Shown here piece after piece: positions 16,378 to 25,638 of a stretch of 64,000 nucleotides of DNA. The notes beneath the pieces are model-generated. The model made no database searches. It saw only the letters and a program-made list of their open reading frames with translations, and was not told the DNA's origin. This stretch comes from Bisbaumannia pacifica. GTDB taxonomy: Bacteria; Pseudomonadota; Gammaproteobacteria; Pseudomonadales; Halomonadaceae. The position numbers and the translations under genes are program-made. How positions within the stretch are numbered: position 1 is the first letter of the stretch; each line of letters begins with the position of its first letter. The DNA is taken from assembly GCF_007989625.1 (NCBI RefSeq), contig NZ_BJUK01000009.1, positions 54,023-118,022 on the forward strand, read 5' to 3'.

Positions 16378-17940
16378 TCAGGCCCTCCCCGGGTGAAAGG
16401 CCTCCCAGGTCTTCTCCGCCAGGCCGATGCCGGCGCCGGTCATGGTCAGGTAGGTCTCGTTGGCGCCGGCCTCGCGCAGGGTCTCCGCCTCGTCGTCATA
16501 GAGCGTATTGGCGACGATGGGGCCGCCGAAGCCCAGGCGCCGCAACTGGCGCGCCGCCATGATCTTGCCCTCCATCTCCGGCATGGCCAGGATCACCGCC
16601 TTGATGCGGCTGATATCGATGGCGTGCCAGAAGCCGATATCCTCGGCGTCGGCATAGACCACCCGGCGCCCCGCCTGCTGATGCTTGCTGACCTTGTTGG
16701 GGTCGGCGTCCAGACCCACCACCCGGGCACGGCGCTCGGCGAGGAAATCGTAGGCGGCGCTGCCGGTACGCCCCATGCCCATGATCAGCAGGTCCGAACG
16801 CCCCAGGGAGACCGGTTGCTCGTCGGGGTGCTTGGTCTGACTCTCGAAGCGCCGGAGGAACCCCTCCAGGCGATCGAAGAGCGGGTGGGCCAGGCGATTC
16901 AGGGGCGCGGCCACCACGAAGGAGACCGCCACCGTGATGGCCAGGGGCACCAGCCACTCCTCGAGCACGCCGGCGGCGACGATCAGTCCGAATTCGCTGT
17001 AGCAGGTGAGGCTCAGCGCGCCGAGGAAGGCATTGCGGGCGCGCAGCCGGAACAGGGTCAGCAGGAAGAAGAACACCAGCCCCTTGAGGGGCAGCGCCAG
17101 GCCCATCACCAGGGCGAAGGTGAGCGCCTCGGCGTCGGGCAGGCCGGCCATGCCGATCTGCAGGAAGAAGCCGATCAGCAGGATCTCCTTGATGCCCCAC
17201 AGGGCCTGGGAGAGCTCCTGGGCGCGGGGATGCTCGGCCAGCAGTACGCCCATGATCAGGGCGCCCAGCTCGGGGCTCAGCCCCACCAGTTCGAAGCCCA
17301 GGCCGCCCAGGGCCACCGCCAGGATCATACCCATCAGCACCAGCAGCTCCTCGTGGCCGGCCACGTCCATCAGCCAGTAGAGCAGCGGCTTGAGCAGCGG
17401 CAGGGCGAAGACCCCCAGCGCCCAGGGCGAGGGCGTATGGCCACCGGCCAGGCTGAGCACCGCCAGGGCGATCAGGTCCTGGATGATCAGGATGCCGATG
17501 GCCACTCGGCCATGGAAGGCGCGCAGCTCACGCTTGGACTCCAGCACCTTGGCCGCCAGCACCGTGCTGGAGAAGGCCAGGGCCACCCCCAGCATCAGGG
17601 CGGTCTGTCGATCGAGCTGGGTCAGCGCCAGGATGCCTAGGGCGAAGACGCCGGTGGTGAAGACGAAGTGCAGCAGGGCGCCGCCCAGCACCACCGGCTG
17701 CAACAGGCTCTTGATCTTGAGCTTGAGGCCCACGGTGAACAGCAACAGCAGGACCCCCATATGCGCCACGTGCTCCAGTACCGGACCGGCCTCATCGGGC
17801 AGGCCCAGGCCGGGACCATAGGCGTTGAGGGCGAAGCCGGCGGCCAGGAAGCCGACCAGCGGCGGCAGGCCGATCTGGCGCACCAGCATGCCGAACACGA
17901 AGGCGAAGGAGAGGGGAAGAACTTCGATCAAGGCACTCAT
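16378..17940 (-). CDS. Kef-type cation:proton antiporter (CPA2, YbaL-like)
   Basis: 520-residue inner-membrane protein. Residues about 1-370 form a Na+/H+ exchanger-type core of 12 or so helices. From about 384 there is a TrkA-N (KTN/RCK) nucleotide-binding domain with the Rossmann motif MGMGRTGSAAYDF. This domain order matches YbaL/KefB-type transporters, which move K+ or Na+ against H+ under nucleotide or redox control. The next gene on the same strand, just upstream, is a small K+ channel, pointing to a potassium or pH homeostasis pair. Confidence 0.9.
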   Translation of the reverse strand: MSALIEVLPLSFAFVFGMLVRQIGLPPLVGFLAAGFALNAYGPGLGLPDEAGPVLEHVAHMGVLLLLFTVGLKLKIKSLLQPVVLGGALLHFVFTTGVFALGILALTQLDRQTALMLGVALAFSSTVLAAKVLESKRELRAFHGRVAIGILIIQDLIALAVLSLAGGHTPSPWALGVFALPLLKPLLYWLMDVAGHEELLVLMGMILAVALGGLGFELVGLSPELGALIMGVLLAEHPRAQELSQALWGIKEILLIGFFLQIGMAGLPDAEALTFALVMGLALPLKGLVFFFLLTLFRLRARNAFLGALSLTCYSEFGLIVAAGVLEEWLVPLAITVAVSFVVAAPLNRLAHPLFDRLEGFLRRFESQTKHPDEQPVSLGRSDLLIMGMGRTGSAAYDFLAERRARVVGLDADPNKVSKHQQAGRRVVYADAEDIGFWHAIDISRIKAVILAMPEMEGKIMAARQLRRLGFGGPIVANTLYDDEAETLREAGANETYLTMTGAGIGLAEKTWEAFHPGRA

Positions 17941-17988
17941 GGGATCATCATTGTCTGCGAAAAGGGGGGGGGCGGCGGCGGTGCCGCC

Positions 17989-18441
17989 CTAGCGGCGATG
18001 GCGATCTTTTTCCTCGAGGCGCCAGTGTTTCTGCATTTCGAGGAAGGTGAAGGAGGCGGACCAGGTGATCAGCATGAAACCGGTCAGCGCCTCGCTGCCG
18101 TAGAGGAAGCGGATCGGGCCCAGCGGGATGATATCGCCATAGCCCAGGGTGGTGTAGGTGACCGCCGACATGAACACATAGTCGAGCATCACGAAACCGT
18201 CGTAGCCGACGATGGTGCCGATGCCCTGGTCCTCCACCAGCCACCAGGCGGTCAGGCCGAACAGCCAGATCTCCGCCACATGGGTCAGCAGCAGCCCGAA
18301 CACCAACAGCAGAATACGCCCGCGATGTGACAGATGTGAGCGCTCGATCAGGCGCGTTAGGGCCACGAAGGCTTCATAGTGCAGCAACACCGCCACGATC
18401 ACCGCACCCAGGGTGATGATGGCGACGTTGTAGTGTGCCAT
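17989..18441 (-). CDS. Small two-helix potassium channel protein
   Basis: 150-residue membrane protein with three to four hydrophobic segments. Its last pair brackets a pore loop containing TYTTLGYGD, the K+ selectivity filter signature. There is no cytoplasmic RCK domain in this protein, but the next gene downstream encodes one within a Kef antiporter. Start at ATG 18441 (MAHYNVAII); a TTG at 18450 with GGGAGA upstream is an alternative. The frame runs open for over 100 codons further upstream, into the divergent ABC operon's leader, with no domain content. Confidence 0.82.
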   Translation of the reverse strand: MAHYNVAIITLGAVIVAVLLHYEAFVALTRLIERSHLSHRGRILLLVFGLLLTHVAEIWLFGLTAWWLVEDQGIGTIVGYDGFVMLDYVFMSAVTYTTLGYGDIIPLGPIRFLYGSEALTGFMLITWSASFTFLEMQKHWRLEEKDRHRR

Positions 18442-18595
18442 GTCCAGCAAGGGCCACTCTCCCGGCAAGCAGCAGTCGACGAGGGGCGCCAGTCTAGCAC
18501 GGCAGCCCGGCTCGATAGGCGCCGCCATCCCAACGTTGAATTCGCCGCTCGCGGAAGGCGCTAAGGTGGAAGCGAGGCCGAGCGGGGAGGCGCCG

Positions 18596-21106
18596 ATGAA
18601 TCGATGGGCGGTCGTGGTAGGGGTGGTCATGCTGGCGGTGGTGGGGCTGGCGCTGCTGCCGGCCTCCCGGGCGCCCCTGTCGACGGGCGTCCCGTCGACA
18701 CCCGAGGCCCTGGCCGAGCGTCGCGGTGCCCTGATCGATCGCCTGGTGTTCACCCAGGAGAGCGACCCGGGGCGGGTCACCGGCCTGCTCGAGACCGGCA
18801 GCCATCAGGCCTTCGTGCAGGGCATCGGCAGCATCCCCGTCTACCGCCGCCTGCGCGATGCCCCGGGGGCCGACTATGACCTCTCCTATGGCTCCTCGGT
18901 GGAGCTGACCCTCAACCCGGTGGGGCCGACCTTCCGCGACGGCCGCCTCAATCCTTTCCATGTGCCGGCCATCCGCGAGGCCCTGCACCAGTTGGTGGAT
19001 CGCGACTATATCGCCGAGGAGCTCTACGGCGGCCTGGCGGTGCCGCGCTGGCTGCCGATCAGCACCGCCTTTCCCGACTACGCCCGCCTGGCCGAGACCG
19101 CCCGCGCCCTGGAGCTGCGCTATGCCTATGACCCGGCGGCGGCCGAGGCCACCATCGCCCGGGAGATGCGCGCCCTCGGCGCCACCCGCGAGGCGGGTCG
19201 CTGGCACCATCGGGGCGAGCCGGTGACCCTGATCCTGCTGATTCGCAACGACGACGAGCGGCGCCGGGTGGGGGACTACCTGGCCAACCAGCTGGAGGAT
19301 ATCGGCTTCGCCGTGGAGCGCCGCTACCGCAACGCCGAGGAGGCCTCGCGGCTATGGATCGCCGGTGATCCCGCCGCCGGCCAGTGGCACCTCTACACCG
19401 GCGGCTGGATCTCCATCGTCATCCAGCGCGATCAGGCCCAGAACTTCAGCGACTTCTTCACCCCCCGGGGGCGCGCCGAGCCGCTCTGGCAGGCCTATGC
19501 GCCGAGCCCCGAGCTCGATGCCCTGGCCGAGCGCCTGGAACGCCGCGACTACGCCGACTGGGACGAGCGCCAGGCGTTGATGGCCCGGGCCCTGGAACTG
19601 GCCATGCAGGACTCGGTGCGACTCTGGCTGGTGGATCGCCTCAGCGTCTCGGCCCGGGCCAGTAACGTCTCGGTGGCCGCGGACCTGGCCGGTGGCCTGG
19701 CCGGCTCGGCGCTGTGGCCCTATACCCTGCGCTACGAGGAGCGCCTGGGCGGCGAGATGGTCTTCGGCACACCGGGACTGCTCACCGAGCCCTGGAACCC
19801 CATCGCCGGCAGCAACTGGATCTTCGATCGCATGATCACCCGGGCCCTGGCCGACCCACCGCTGCTGCCCGACCCCTATACCGGCCTCTATCGTCCCCAG
19901 CGCCTCGAGCATGCCGAGGTGACGGTGGCCGAGGGCGTCACCCTGACCCGCAGCCTCGACTGGCTGAGCCTGGAGCGTCAGGCACGCATCGTCGTCCCCG
20001 AGGACGCCTGGCTGGGCTGGGATGCCGGCGAGGGACGCCTGATCACGGTGGGCGAGGCGCATCCCGAGGGGCCGCTCACCGCCCGCACCCGGGTGCGCCT
20101 CCACTATGAGGACGGCTACCTGGCCCAGCACTGGCATGATGGCTCGCGGCGCTCGGTGGCCGATCTGCTGCTGCCCTGGATCCTCGCCTTCGAGCGCGCC
20201 GACGAGGCGAGTCCGCTATTCGACGCCGCCCACCAGCCCACCTTCGAGGCCTATCGTCAGCACTTCCGCGGCTGGCGCATCCTGAGTACCGAACCGCTGA
20301 TCATCGAGGCCTACAGCGATCAGGGCTTCCCCGACGCCGAGACCCTGGTGGCGGCCCGGGCGCCTCAGCCGCTGCCCTGGCACACCCTGGCCCTGGGCAT
20401 CCTGGCCGAGCGGCGCGGCGAGCTGGCCTTCTCCTCCCACCAGGCGGATCGCCGTGGCATCGACTGGCTCAACCTGGTGGCCGGCCCCAGCCTGGCGATC
20501 CTCGAGCGCTACCTGGCCGAGGCCCGGGGGCGACACTACCTGCCCTTCGCCGCGGCCCTCTCGCCCTGGGTCGAGGAGGCGGAAATCGCCGCCCGCTATG
20601 CCGCCCTCGACGCCTGGGTGGCGTCCCGCGGTCACTACTGGGTCGGCGACGGCCCCTTCGAGCTGGCGGCGGTCTACCCCCTGGAGGGCAGCCTGGTGCT
20701 GGAACGCTTCGAGGACTTCCCCGACCCGGCCAACGAATGGCTGTCGCTGAGTCAGGCGGCGTTGCCGGAATTGACCACTCGGGGCCCCCTGGTGGTGCAC
20801 GCCGGCGACTCGGCCGAGGTGCGCCTGAGCGTGACCCGGCAGGGCGAGCCCTACCCGGCGGCGGCCATCGATGCCATCCGCTACCTGCTCTTCGATGGGC
20901 AGGGACGGCTCGCCGGGCGCGGCGAGCCGCGGCCCCTGGGGGAAGGCGAATGGGGGCTGACCCTAGACGCCGAGCGCCTCGCCGCCCTAGGCGCCGGCGC
21001 CCATCGCCTGGAATTCATCCTCACCAGCCAGCGGGTGGCCCTGCCCGGCTTCGCCAGCCATCTCTTCGCTACCCTGCCGGCGACAGCCCCGGAGGCCAGC
21101 CCATGA
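18596..21106 (+). CDS. ABC transporter family-5 binding protein, apparently circularly permuted
   Basis: 836-residue extracytoplasmic solute-binding protein of the peptide/nickel type, anchored or secreted through an N-terminal hydrophobic segment (about 5-24). The order of family segments is unusual. The part that is normally C-terminal comes first (IDRLVFTQESDPGRVTGLLE near 47, then IREALHQLVDRDYIAEELY near 126). The part that normally starts such proteins comes second (PWNPIAGSNWIFDRM near 399, DGSRRSVADLLLPW near 515, GDGPFELAAVYP near 684). A beta-rich Ig-like segment ends the protein (about 730-836). ATG 18596 follows GGGGAGG. Its TGA overlaps the next gene's ATG. Confidence 0.8.
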   Translation: MNRWAVVVGVVMLAVVGLALLPASRAPLSTGVPSTPEALAERRGALIDRLVFTQESDPGRVTGLLETGSHQAFVQGIGSIPVYRRLRDAPGADYDLSYGSSVELTLNPVGPTFRDGRLNPFHVPAIREALHQLVDRDYIAEELYGGLAVPRWLPISTAFPDYARLAETARALELRYAYDPAAAEATIAREMRALGATREAGRWHHRGEPVTLILLIRNDDERRRVGDYLANQLEDIGFAVERRYRNAEEASRLWIAGDPAAGQWHLYTGGWISIVIQRDQAQNFSDFFTPRGRAEPLWQAYAPSPELDALAERLERRDYADWDERQALMARALELAMQDSVRLWLVDRLSVSARASNVSVAADLAGGLAGSALWPYTLRYEERLGGEMVFGTPGLLTEPWNPIAGSNWIFDRMITRALADPPLLPDPYTGLYRPQRLEHAEVTVAEGVTLTRSLDWLSLERQARIVVPEDAWLGWDAGEGRLITVGEAHPEGPLTARTRVRLHYEDGYLAQHWHDGSRRSVADLLLPWILAFERADEASPLFDAAHQPTFEAYRQHFRGWRILSTEPLIIEAYSDQGFPDAETLVAARAPQPLPWHTLALGILAERRGELAFSSHQADRRGIDWLNLVAGPSLAILERYLAEARGRHYLPFAAALSPWVEEAEIAARYAALDAWVASRGHYWVGDGPFELAAVYPLEGSLVLERFEDFPDPANEWLSLSQAALPELTTRGPLVVHAGDSAEVRLSVTRQGEPYPAAAIDAIRYLLFDGQGRLAGRGEPRPLGEGEWGLTLDAERLAALGAGAHRLEFILTSQRVALPGFASHLFATLPATAPEASP

Positions 21107-22203
21107 TGCCGCGTCGTTCCTGGGGCCGTGACCTGAGGTACCTGGCCCTCTACCTGGTCAAGCGCCTGCTGGCGCTGCTGGTCACGGTGCTGATCGGCGT
21201 CTACCTGACCATCGTGGTGGCCAATATGGGCGGCCAGGTGGACGAGCTGCGTCGGGTGCAGATCCGCAGCGAGGCCTTCGAGCAGGTGCGCGCCGACCCC
21301 GCCTTCCAGGAGATGGCCAGCGCCGAGCGCAACGCCCTGGTGGAACGCCGGGTGGCCCTGGAGGTCGAGCGGTTGCGTCTCGACGAGCCCTTCGTACTGC
21401 GCAGCGTCGACTACCTGCAGCGGGCCATGCGCCTCGACCTGGGGCGCGCCGAGCAGATGCACAGCGACGCCGGCTCGCGGCGGGTCAGCGATATCATCGT
21501 CGAGCGCCTGCCGGCGACCCTGCTGCTGTTCGGCACCGCCAACCTGCTGGTGTTCTTCGTCGCGGTGGGCAGCGCCCTATGGCTGTCGCGGCGCTACGGC
21601 GGTCGCGTCGATCGCCTGGTCATCGCCCTGGCCCCCAGCTCGGCGGCGCCGGGCTGGTTCTACGGCATCTTCCTGATCCTCGCCTTCGCCTTCCTGGTGC
21701 CGCTGCTGCCGCCGGGGGGCATGGTAGCAGCGCCGCCGCCGCAGGGGCTGGCCTATGCGATCAGCCTGGCGCGGCATATGCTGCTGCCGGTGGCGGCCAT
21801 GGTGCTGTCGTCGATCTTCGTCTCCATCTACGCCTGGCGCACCTTCTTCCTGATCCATGCCAGCGAGGACTACGTGGAGATGGCCCGGGCCAAGGGACTG
21901 CCGTCGCGGCTGATCGAGCGCCGCTATATCCTGCGCCCGACCCTGGCGCCGATCATCACCAACTTCCTGCTGATGCTGATCGGCCTGTGGAGCGGCGCCA
22001 TCATCCTCGAGCAGGTCTTCAACTGGCCGGGGCTGGGCTCGCTGCTGTTCCAGGCCATCGGCTTCCGCGATACCCCGGTGATCATCGGCGGGGTGGTGAT
22101 CTTCGCCTACCTGCTGGCGGTGACCGTGCTGCTGCTGGACCTGCTCTATGCGCTGCTCGACCCCCGGGTGCGGATCCTCGGCGAGGGGAGGGGGGGCGCA
22201 TGA
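21103..22203 (+). CDS. ABC transporter permease 1 (OppB/DppB type)
   Basis: 366-residue inner-membrane subunit. After the first helix (about 20-42) a periplasmic stretch of about 90 residues replaces the short loop seen in most OppB proteins. The rest is a standard permease with five helices and the ATPase-contact loop EDYVEMARAKGLPSRLI. Near the end, EQVFNWPGLGSLLFQAI is the family signature. Starts inside the stop of the binding-protein gene (ATGA) and ends overlapping the next start, so the operon is translationally linked. Confidence 0.9.
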   Translation: MMPRRSWGRDLRYLALYLVKRLLALLVTVLIGVYLTIVVANMGGQVDELRRVQIRSEAFEQVRADPAFQEMASAERNALVERRVALEVERLRLDEPFVLRSVDYLQRAMRLDLGRAEQMHSDAGSRRVSDIIVERLPATLLLFGTANLLVFFVAVGSALWLSRRYGGRVDRLVIALAPSSAAPGWFYGIFLILAFAFLVPLLPPGGMVAAPPPQGLAYAISLARHMLLPVAAMVLSSIFVSIYAWRTFFLIHASEDYVEMARAKGLPSRLIERRYILRPTLAPIITNFLLMLIGLWSGAIILEQVFNWPGLGSLLFQAIGFRDTPVIIGGVVIFAYLLAVTVLLLDLLYALLDPRVRILGEGRGGA

Positions 22204-23519
22204 GCTGGGGCATGGGACGTCGTGAAACCTGGGCGGAACTGCGTCGCTACCCCTCGGCCCTGGCCGGGGTGGCGCTGATTCTGCTGCTGGTCGCCCTGGC
22301 CCTGCACACCCTGGCCACCGTGCCCTACGACCAGGCGGTGGCCAGCTGGCGCAGCGGCGAGGCGCGGCTGCCGATCAATGCGCGGCCGGTCTGGAGCGAC
22401 TGGCTGAACCCCGGCCGGGCGCCACGCAGCCAGAGCCTGATCGCCGAAGAGGTGGCGAGCGCGGCCTTCCCCGGCGGGCGACGCCTGACCCAGCGCATCG
22501 TCCTCGACTACGCCTACGACGACTTCCCCAGCGAGCTGGCGCTCTTCCTCACCCCACGGCATAGCGAGCACGCGGCCTTCCTGCGTCTCACCTGGCACAC
22601 CCCGGACGGGCGCGAGATCGATCTCGGCAGCCGGCGCCTGGTCGGCGAGACCCGGGTGGCGCTCTCCCAGGATCGCCCACTGGAGCGACGCCTGGGGCGG
22701 CCGGCGCACCTCGGCCTGCTGGCCGCGACGGACGGCGAGGCGGTACTGCCGGGGCGCCATACCCTGACCCTGGAGGCGGTGTTCTTCGACCCCGGCGCCG
22801 AGCTTGCCAGCGAGCTGCTGCTCTATGGCCGGGTGCATGGCCTGGCGGGGACCGATCACCAGCGCCGCGACCTCAGCCTGGCGCTGCGCTGGGGCACGCC
22901 GATCGCCCTGGCCTTCGGCCTGGTGGCAGCGGTGGGCACCACCCTCAGCACCCTGGTGATCGCCGCCGTCGGCGTCTGGTACCGGGGCTGGGTGGATGCG
23001 CTGATCCAGCGCCTCACCGAGGTCAATATGATCCTGCCGCTGCTACCGATCCTGGTGATGGTGGGGACCCTCTACTCCACCAGCATCTGGCTGATGCTGG
23101 GGGTGGTGGTGGCGCTGGGCATCTTCAGCGCCGGCATCAAGACCTACCGGGCCATGCTGTTGCCGATCCGCGAGGCCCCCTATATCGAGGCGGCCCGGGC
23201 CTATGGTGCCAGCCACCTGCGCATCGTGATGCGCTATATGCTGCCGCGCATCCTGCCGGTGCTGATTCCCACCTTCGTGACCCTGATCCCCACCTTCGTC
23301 TTCCTCGAGGCGTCGCTGGCGGTGCTGGGGCTGGGCGACCCGGTATTGCCCACCTGGGGCAAGGTGCTCAACGACGCCCAGGCCCAGAGCGCTCTCTACA
23401 ACGGCTACTACTACTGGGTGCTGGCCCCGGCGGCGCTGCTGATGCTCTCCGGGCTCGGCTTCGCCATGCTCGGTTTCGCCCTCGACCGGGTCTTCAATCC
23501 CCGGCTTAGGAGCCTCTAA
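22200..23519 (+). CDS. ABC transporter permease 2 with large periplasmic insert
   Basis: 439-residue inner-membrane subunit of the OppC/DppC type. The usual length is near 300. The extra size is a periplasmic domain of about 180 residues (roughly 45-230) between helix 1 and helix 2, predicted beta-rich (RLTQRIVLDYAYDDFPSELALF). The permease core then has the contact loop EAPYIEAARAYGASHLRIV and ends with FLEASLAVLGLGDPVLPTWG. Overlaps neighbouring genes by 4 and 1 bases. The insert probably meets the enlarged binding protein. Confidence 0.88.
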   Translation: MSWGMGRRETWAELRRYPSALAGVALILLLVALALHTLATVPYDQAVASWRSGEARLPINARPVWSDWLNPGRAPRSQSLIAEEVASAAFPGGRRLTQRIVLDYAYDDFPSELALFLTPRHSEHAAFLRLTWHTPDGREIDLGSRRLVGETRVALSQDRPLERRLGRPAHLGLLAATDGEAVLPGRHTLTLEAVFFDPGAELASELLLYGRVHGLAGTDHQRRDLSLALRWGTPIALAFGLVAAVGTTLSTLVIAAVGVWYRGWVDALIQRLTEVNMILPLLPILVMVGTLYSTSIWLMLGVVVALGIFSAGIKTYRAMLLPIREAPYIEAARAYGASHLRIVMRYMLPRILPVLIPTFVTLIPTFVFLEASLAVLGLGDPVLPTWGKVLNDAQAQSALYNGYYYWVLAPAALLMLSGLGFAMLGFALDRVFNPRLRSL

Positions 23520-24499
23520 TGTGTGATGCGTTGCTCGAGGTGGAGGGACTGACCCTCGACTACCATACCCGCGGCGGGGTGATGCGCGCCGTGGATGACG
23601 TCGGCTTCACCGTCGGGCGCGGCGAGGCCCTGGTGGTGCTGGGCGAGTCGGGCTGTGGCAAGAGCTCCCTGGCCCGGGCGCTGATGCGTCTGCTGCCGCG
23701 CAATGCCGGCGGCCTGGGCGGGCGGGTGCGCCTGGCCGGACGCGAGCTGCACCCGCTGGATGACGAGACCTTTCGCCGCGAGGTGCAGTGGCAAGGGCTG
23801 GCGCTGGTGATGCAGGCCTCGATGAACGCCCTCAACCCGGTGGTCAAGGTGGGCGAGCAGGTCGCCGAGCCGCTGCGGGTGCACCTGGGCTGGGAGCGTC
23901 GCCGGGCCCTGGCCCGGGCCGCCGAGGTCTTCGAGCTAGTGGGGTTGCCCGGCGACTTCCTGCGCCGCTACCCCTTCGAGCTCTCCGGCGGCATGCGCCA
24001 GCGGGCGGTGCTGGCCATGGCGCTGGTGGCCGAGCCCGACCTGGTGATTCTCGATGAGCCCACCTCGGCGCTGGACGTGCTGACCCAGGCGGGGATCATG
24101 AACGCCCTCAAGCGGGTCAAGGCGGAGCTCGGCACCGGCTTTATCCTGATCACCCATGACGTCGCCACCTCCAGCGAGCTGGCCGACCAGGTGGCGCTGA
24201 TGTACGCCGGCCAGTTGGTGGAGATGGCCGACGCCGCGACCTTCTTCTCCGCCCCGGGCCACCCCTATGCCCAGGCGCTGATGGCCAGCGTCCCCAAGCT
24301 TCGCCAGCGCGAGCGGCCCCGGGCGATTCCCGGCGAGCCCCCCAGCCTGCTCGACCCGCCGGTGGGCTGTCGCTTCGCCGCGCGCTGCCCGCGGCGCTTC
24401 GCCGACTGCGCCCGGCTGCCGCCGGCCTTCGCCCTGGCGCCGCGCCAGGAAGTACGTTGCTGGCTGCATCAGCAGGATGGTATGGAGGATGGCGTATGA
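23519..24499 (+). CDS. Peptide-type ABC transporter ATPase 1 (DppD/OppD)
   Basis: 326-residue cytoplasmic ATPase. Walker A GESGCGKSS near residue 42, signature LSGGMRQRAVLAMAL, Walker B LVILDEPTSALD. The C-terminal oligopeptide-transporter tail GEPPSLLDPPVGCRFAARC with its cysteines is present. Starts at the TAATG junction with permease 2. Its TGA overlaps the ATG of a 30-codon relic of the next gene's start. Confidence 0.93.
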   Translation: MCDALLEVEGLTLDYHTRGGVMRAVDDVGFTVGRGEALVVLGESGCGKSSLARALMRLLPRNAGGLGGRVRLAGRELHPLDDETFRREVQWQGLALVMQASMNALNPVVKVGEQVAEPLRVHLGWERRRALARAAEVFELVGLPGDFLRRYPFELSGGMRQRAVLAMALVAEPDLVILDEPTSALDVLTQAGIMNALKRVKAELGTGFILITHDVATSSELADQVALMYAGQLVEMADAATFFSAPGHPYAQALMASVPKLRQRERPRAIPGEPPSLLDPPVGCRFAARCPRRFADCARLPPAFALAPRQEVRCWLHQQDGMEDGV

Positions 24500-24588
24500 G
24501 CGACCTGGTTCAGGCGGATAATCTCTCCGTGCATTTCCATGACGACCGGCAATGGGGCGGGGGTTGCCCCGAGGAGGCGTGCCGATGA
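24496..24588 (+). CDS. Short upstream copy of the ATPase 2 start (30 codons)
   Basis: Begins MSDLVQADNLSVHF, parallel to the true ATPase 2 start MSALVEVADLSVHF, then RQWG in both. It stops at a TGA overlapping the real ATG at 24585. The ribosome site of ATPase 2 (GAGGAGG) lies inside it. The two starts are clearly diverged (about one third of codons differ in the protein), so this is a remnant of an older allele or paralogue now acting as a coupled leader; translation is inferred. Confidence 0.6.
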   Translation: MSDLVQADNLSVHFHDDRQWGGGCPEEACR

Positions 24589-25559
24589 GTGCCCTGGTGG
24601 AGGTGGCGGATCTGTCGGTGCACTTCGAGGTAAGGCAGTGGGGCTTCCTGCGCCTGGGGGCGGTGCAGGCGGTGGATCGGGTGGCCCTGACGCTGGCGGA
24701 GGGGGAGTCGGTGGCCATCGTCGGCGAGAGCGGCTGTGGCAAGAGCACCCTGGCACGCACCCTGCTCGGGCTGCATCGCCCCACCCAAGGCGAGGTGCGC
24801 TTCGCCGGGCGCGAGCTCAGCGGTCTGCGGCGGGGCGAGCTCCGGGCCTATCGGGCCAGCGCCGGCTATGTGCAGCAGGACCCCTTCGGCGCCACCGCGC
24901 CCTTCCTCGACGTGCGGCGCATCCTCGCCGAGCCACTGATCATCCAGGGTGTCGGGCGCGACGAGCGGGAGGCGCGCATCCGCGCCGCCCTGGAGGAGGT
25001 ACACCTGACCCCGGTGGAGGAGCTGCTCGGCAAGTTCCCGCATATGCTCAGCGGTGGCCAGCAGCAGCGCCTGGTGATCGCCCGGGCGCTGATCCTCGGG
25101 CCGCGGCTGCTGGTCGCCGACGAGCCGGTCTCCATGCTCGATGCCTCGGTGCGAGTGGAGATTCTCGAGCTGTTGCGACGCATCCAGGGCCGGCGCCGCC
25201 TGACCCTGGCCTTTATCACCCATGACCTCTCCACGGTGCGCCACTACGCCGAGCGGATCTTCGTGATGTACGCCGGCCGCCTGGTGGAGTCGGCGCCGGT
25301 GGACGCGCTGCTCGACGCCCCCCGCCACCCCTATACCCAGGCCCTGCTGGGGGCCATCGCCGACCCGGACGCCGCCAACGCCCGCCGCCAGCGCGAGCTG
25401 CCCGCCGGCGAGCCGCCCAGCCTGCTCGATCCGCCCCGGGGCTGCCGCTTCCACCCGCGCTGCCCCCATGCCATGGCCGGGCTCTGCGATCGGGACGATC
25501 CCCCGGACTTCGACGTCGGCGAGCGCCATCGCAGCGCCTGCTGGCTGCATCGGGAGTAG
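24585..25559 (+). CDS. Peptide-type ABC transporter ATPase 2 (DppF/OppF)
   Basis: 324-residue ATPase partner. Walker A GESGCGKST near residue 48, signature LSGGQQQRLVIARAL, Walker B LLVADEPVSMLD, and a C-terminal tail GEPPSLLDPPRGCRFHPRC. Last gene of the five-gene importer operon. I chose the ATG at 24585 because it directly follows GAGGAGGCG and gives the family N-terminus; an ATG at 24552 lies inside the duplicated start region. Confidence 0.93.
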   Translation: MSALVEVADLSVHFEVRQWGFLRLGAVQAVDRVALTLAEGESVAIVGESGCGKSTLARTLLGLHRPTQGEVRFAGRELSGLRRGELRAYRASAGYVQQDPFGATAPFLDVRRILAEPLIIQGVGRDEREARIRAALEEVHLTPVEELLGKFPHMLSGGQQQRLVIARALILGPRLLVADEPVSMLDASVRVEILELLRRIQGRRRLTLAFITHDLSTVRHYAERIFVMYAGRLVESAPVDALLDAPRHPYTQALLGAIADPDAANARRQRELPAGEPPSLLDPPRGCRFHPRCPHAMAGLCDRDDPPDFDVGERHRSACWLHRE

Positions 25560-25638
25560 CCATCGCCTGGCGTGTCGGCCGCCCATCCCCTCCACTCGCT
25601 GACGAGCCTCGCCCCGGGAAGGCGAAGGTGCGTCCTGC

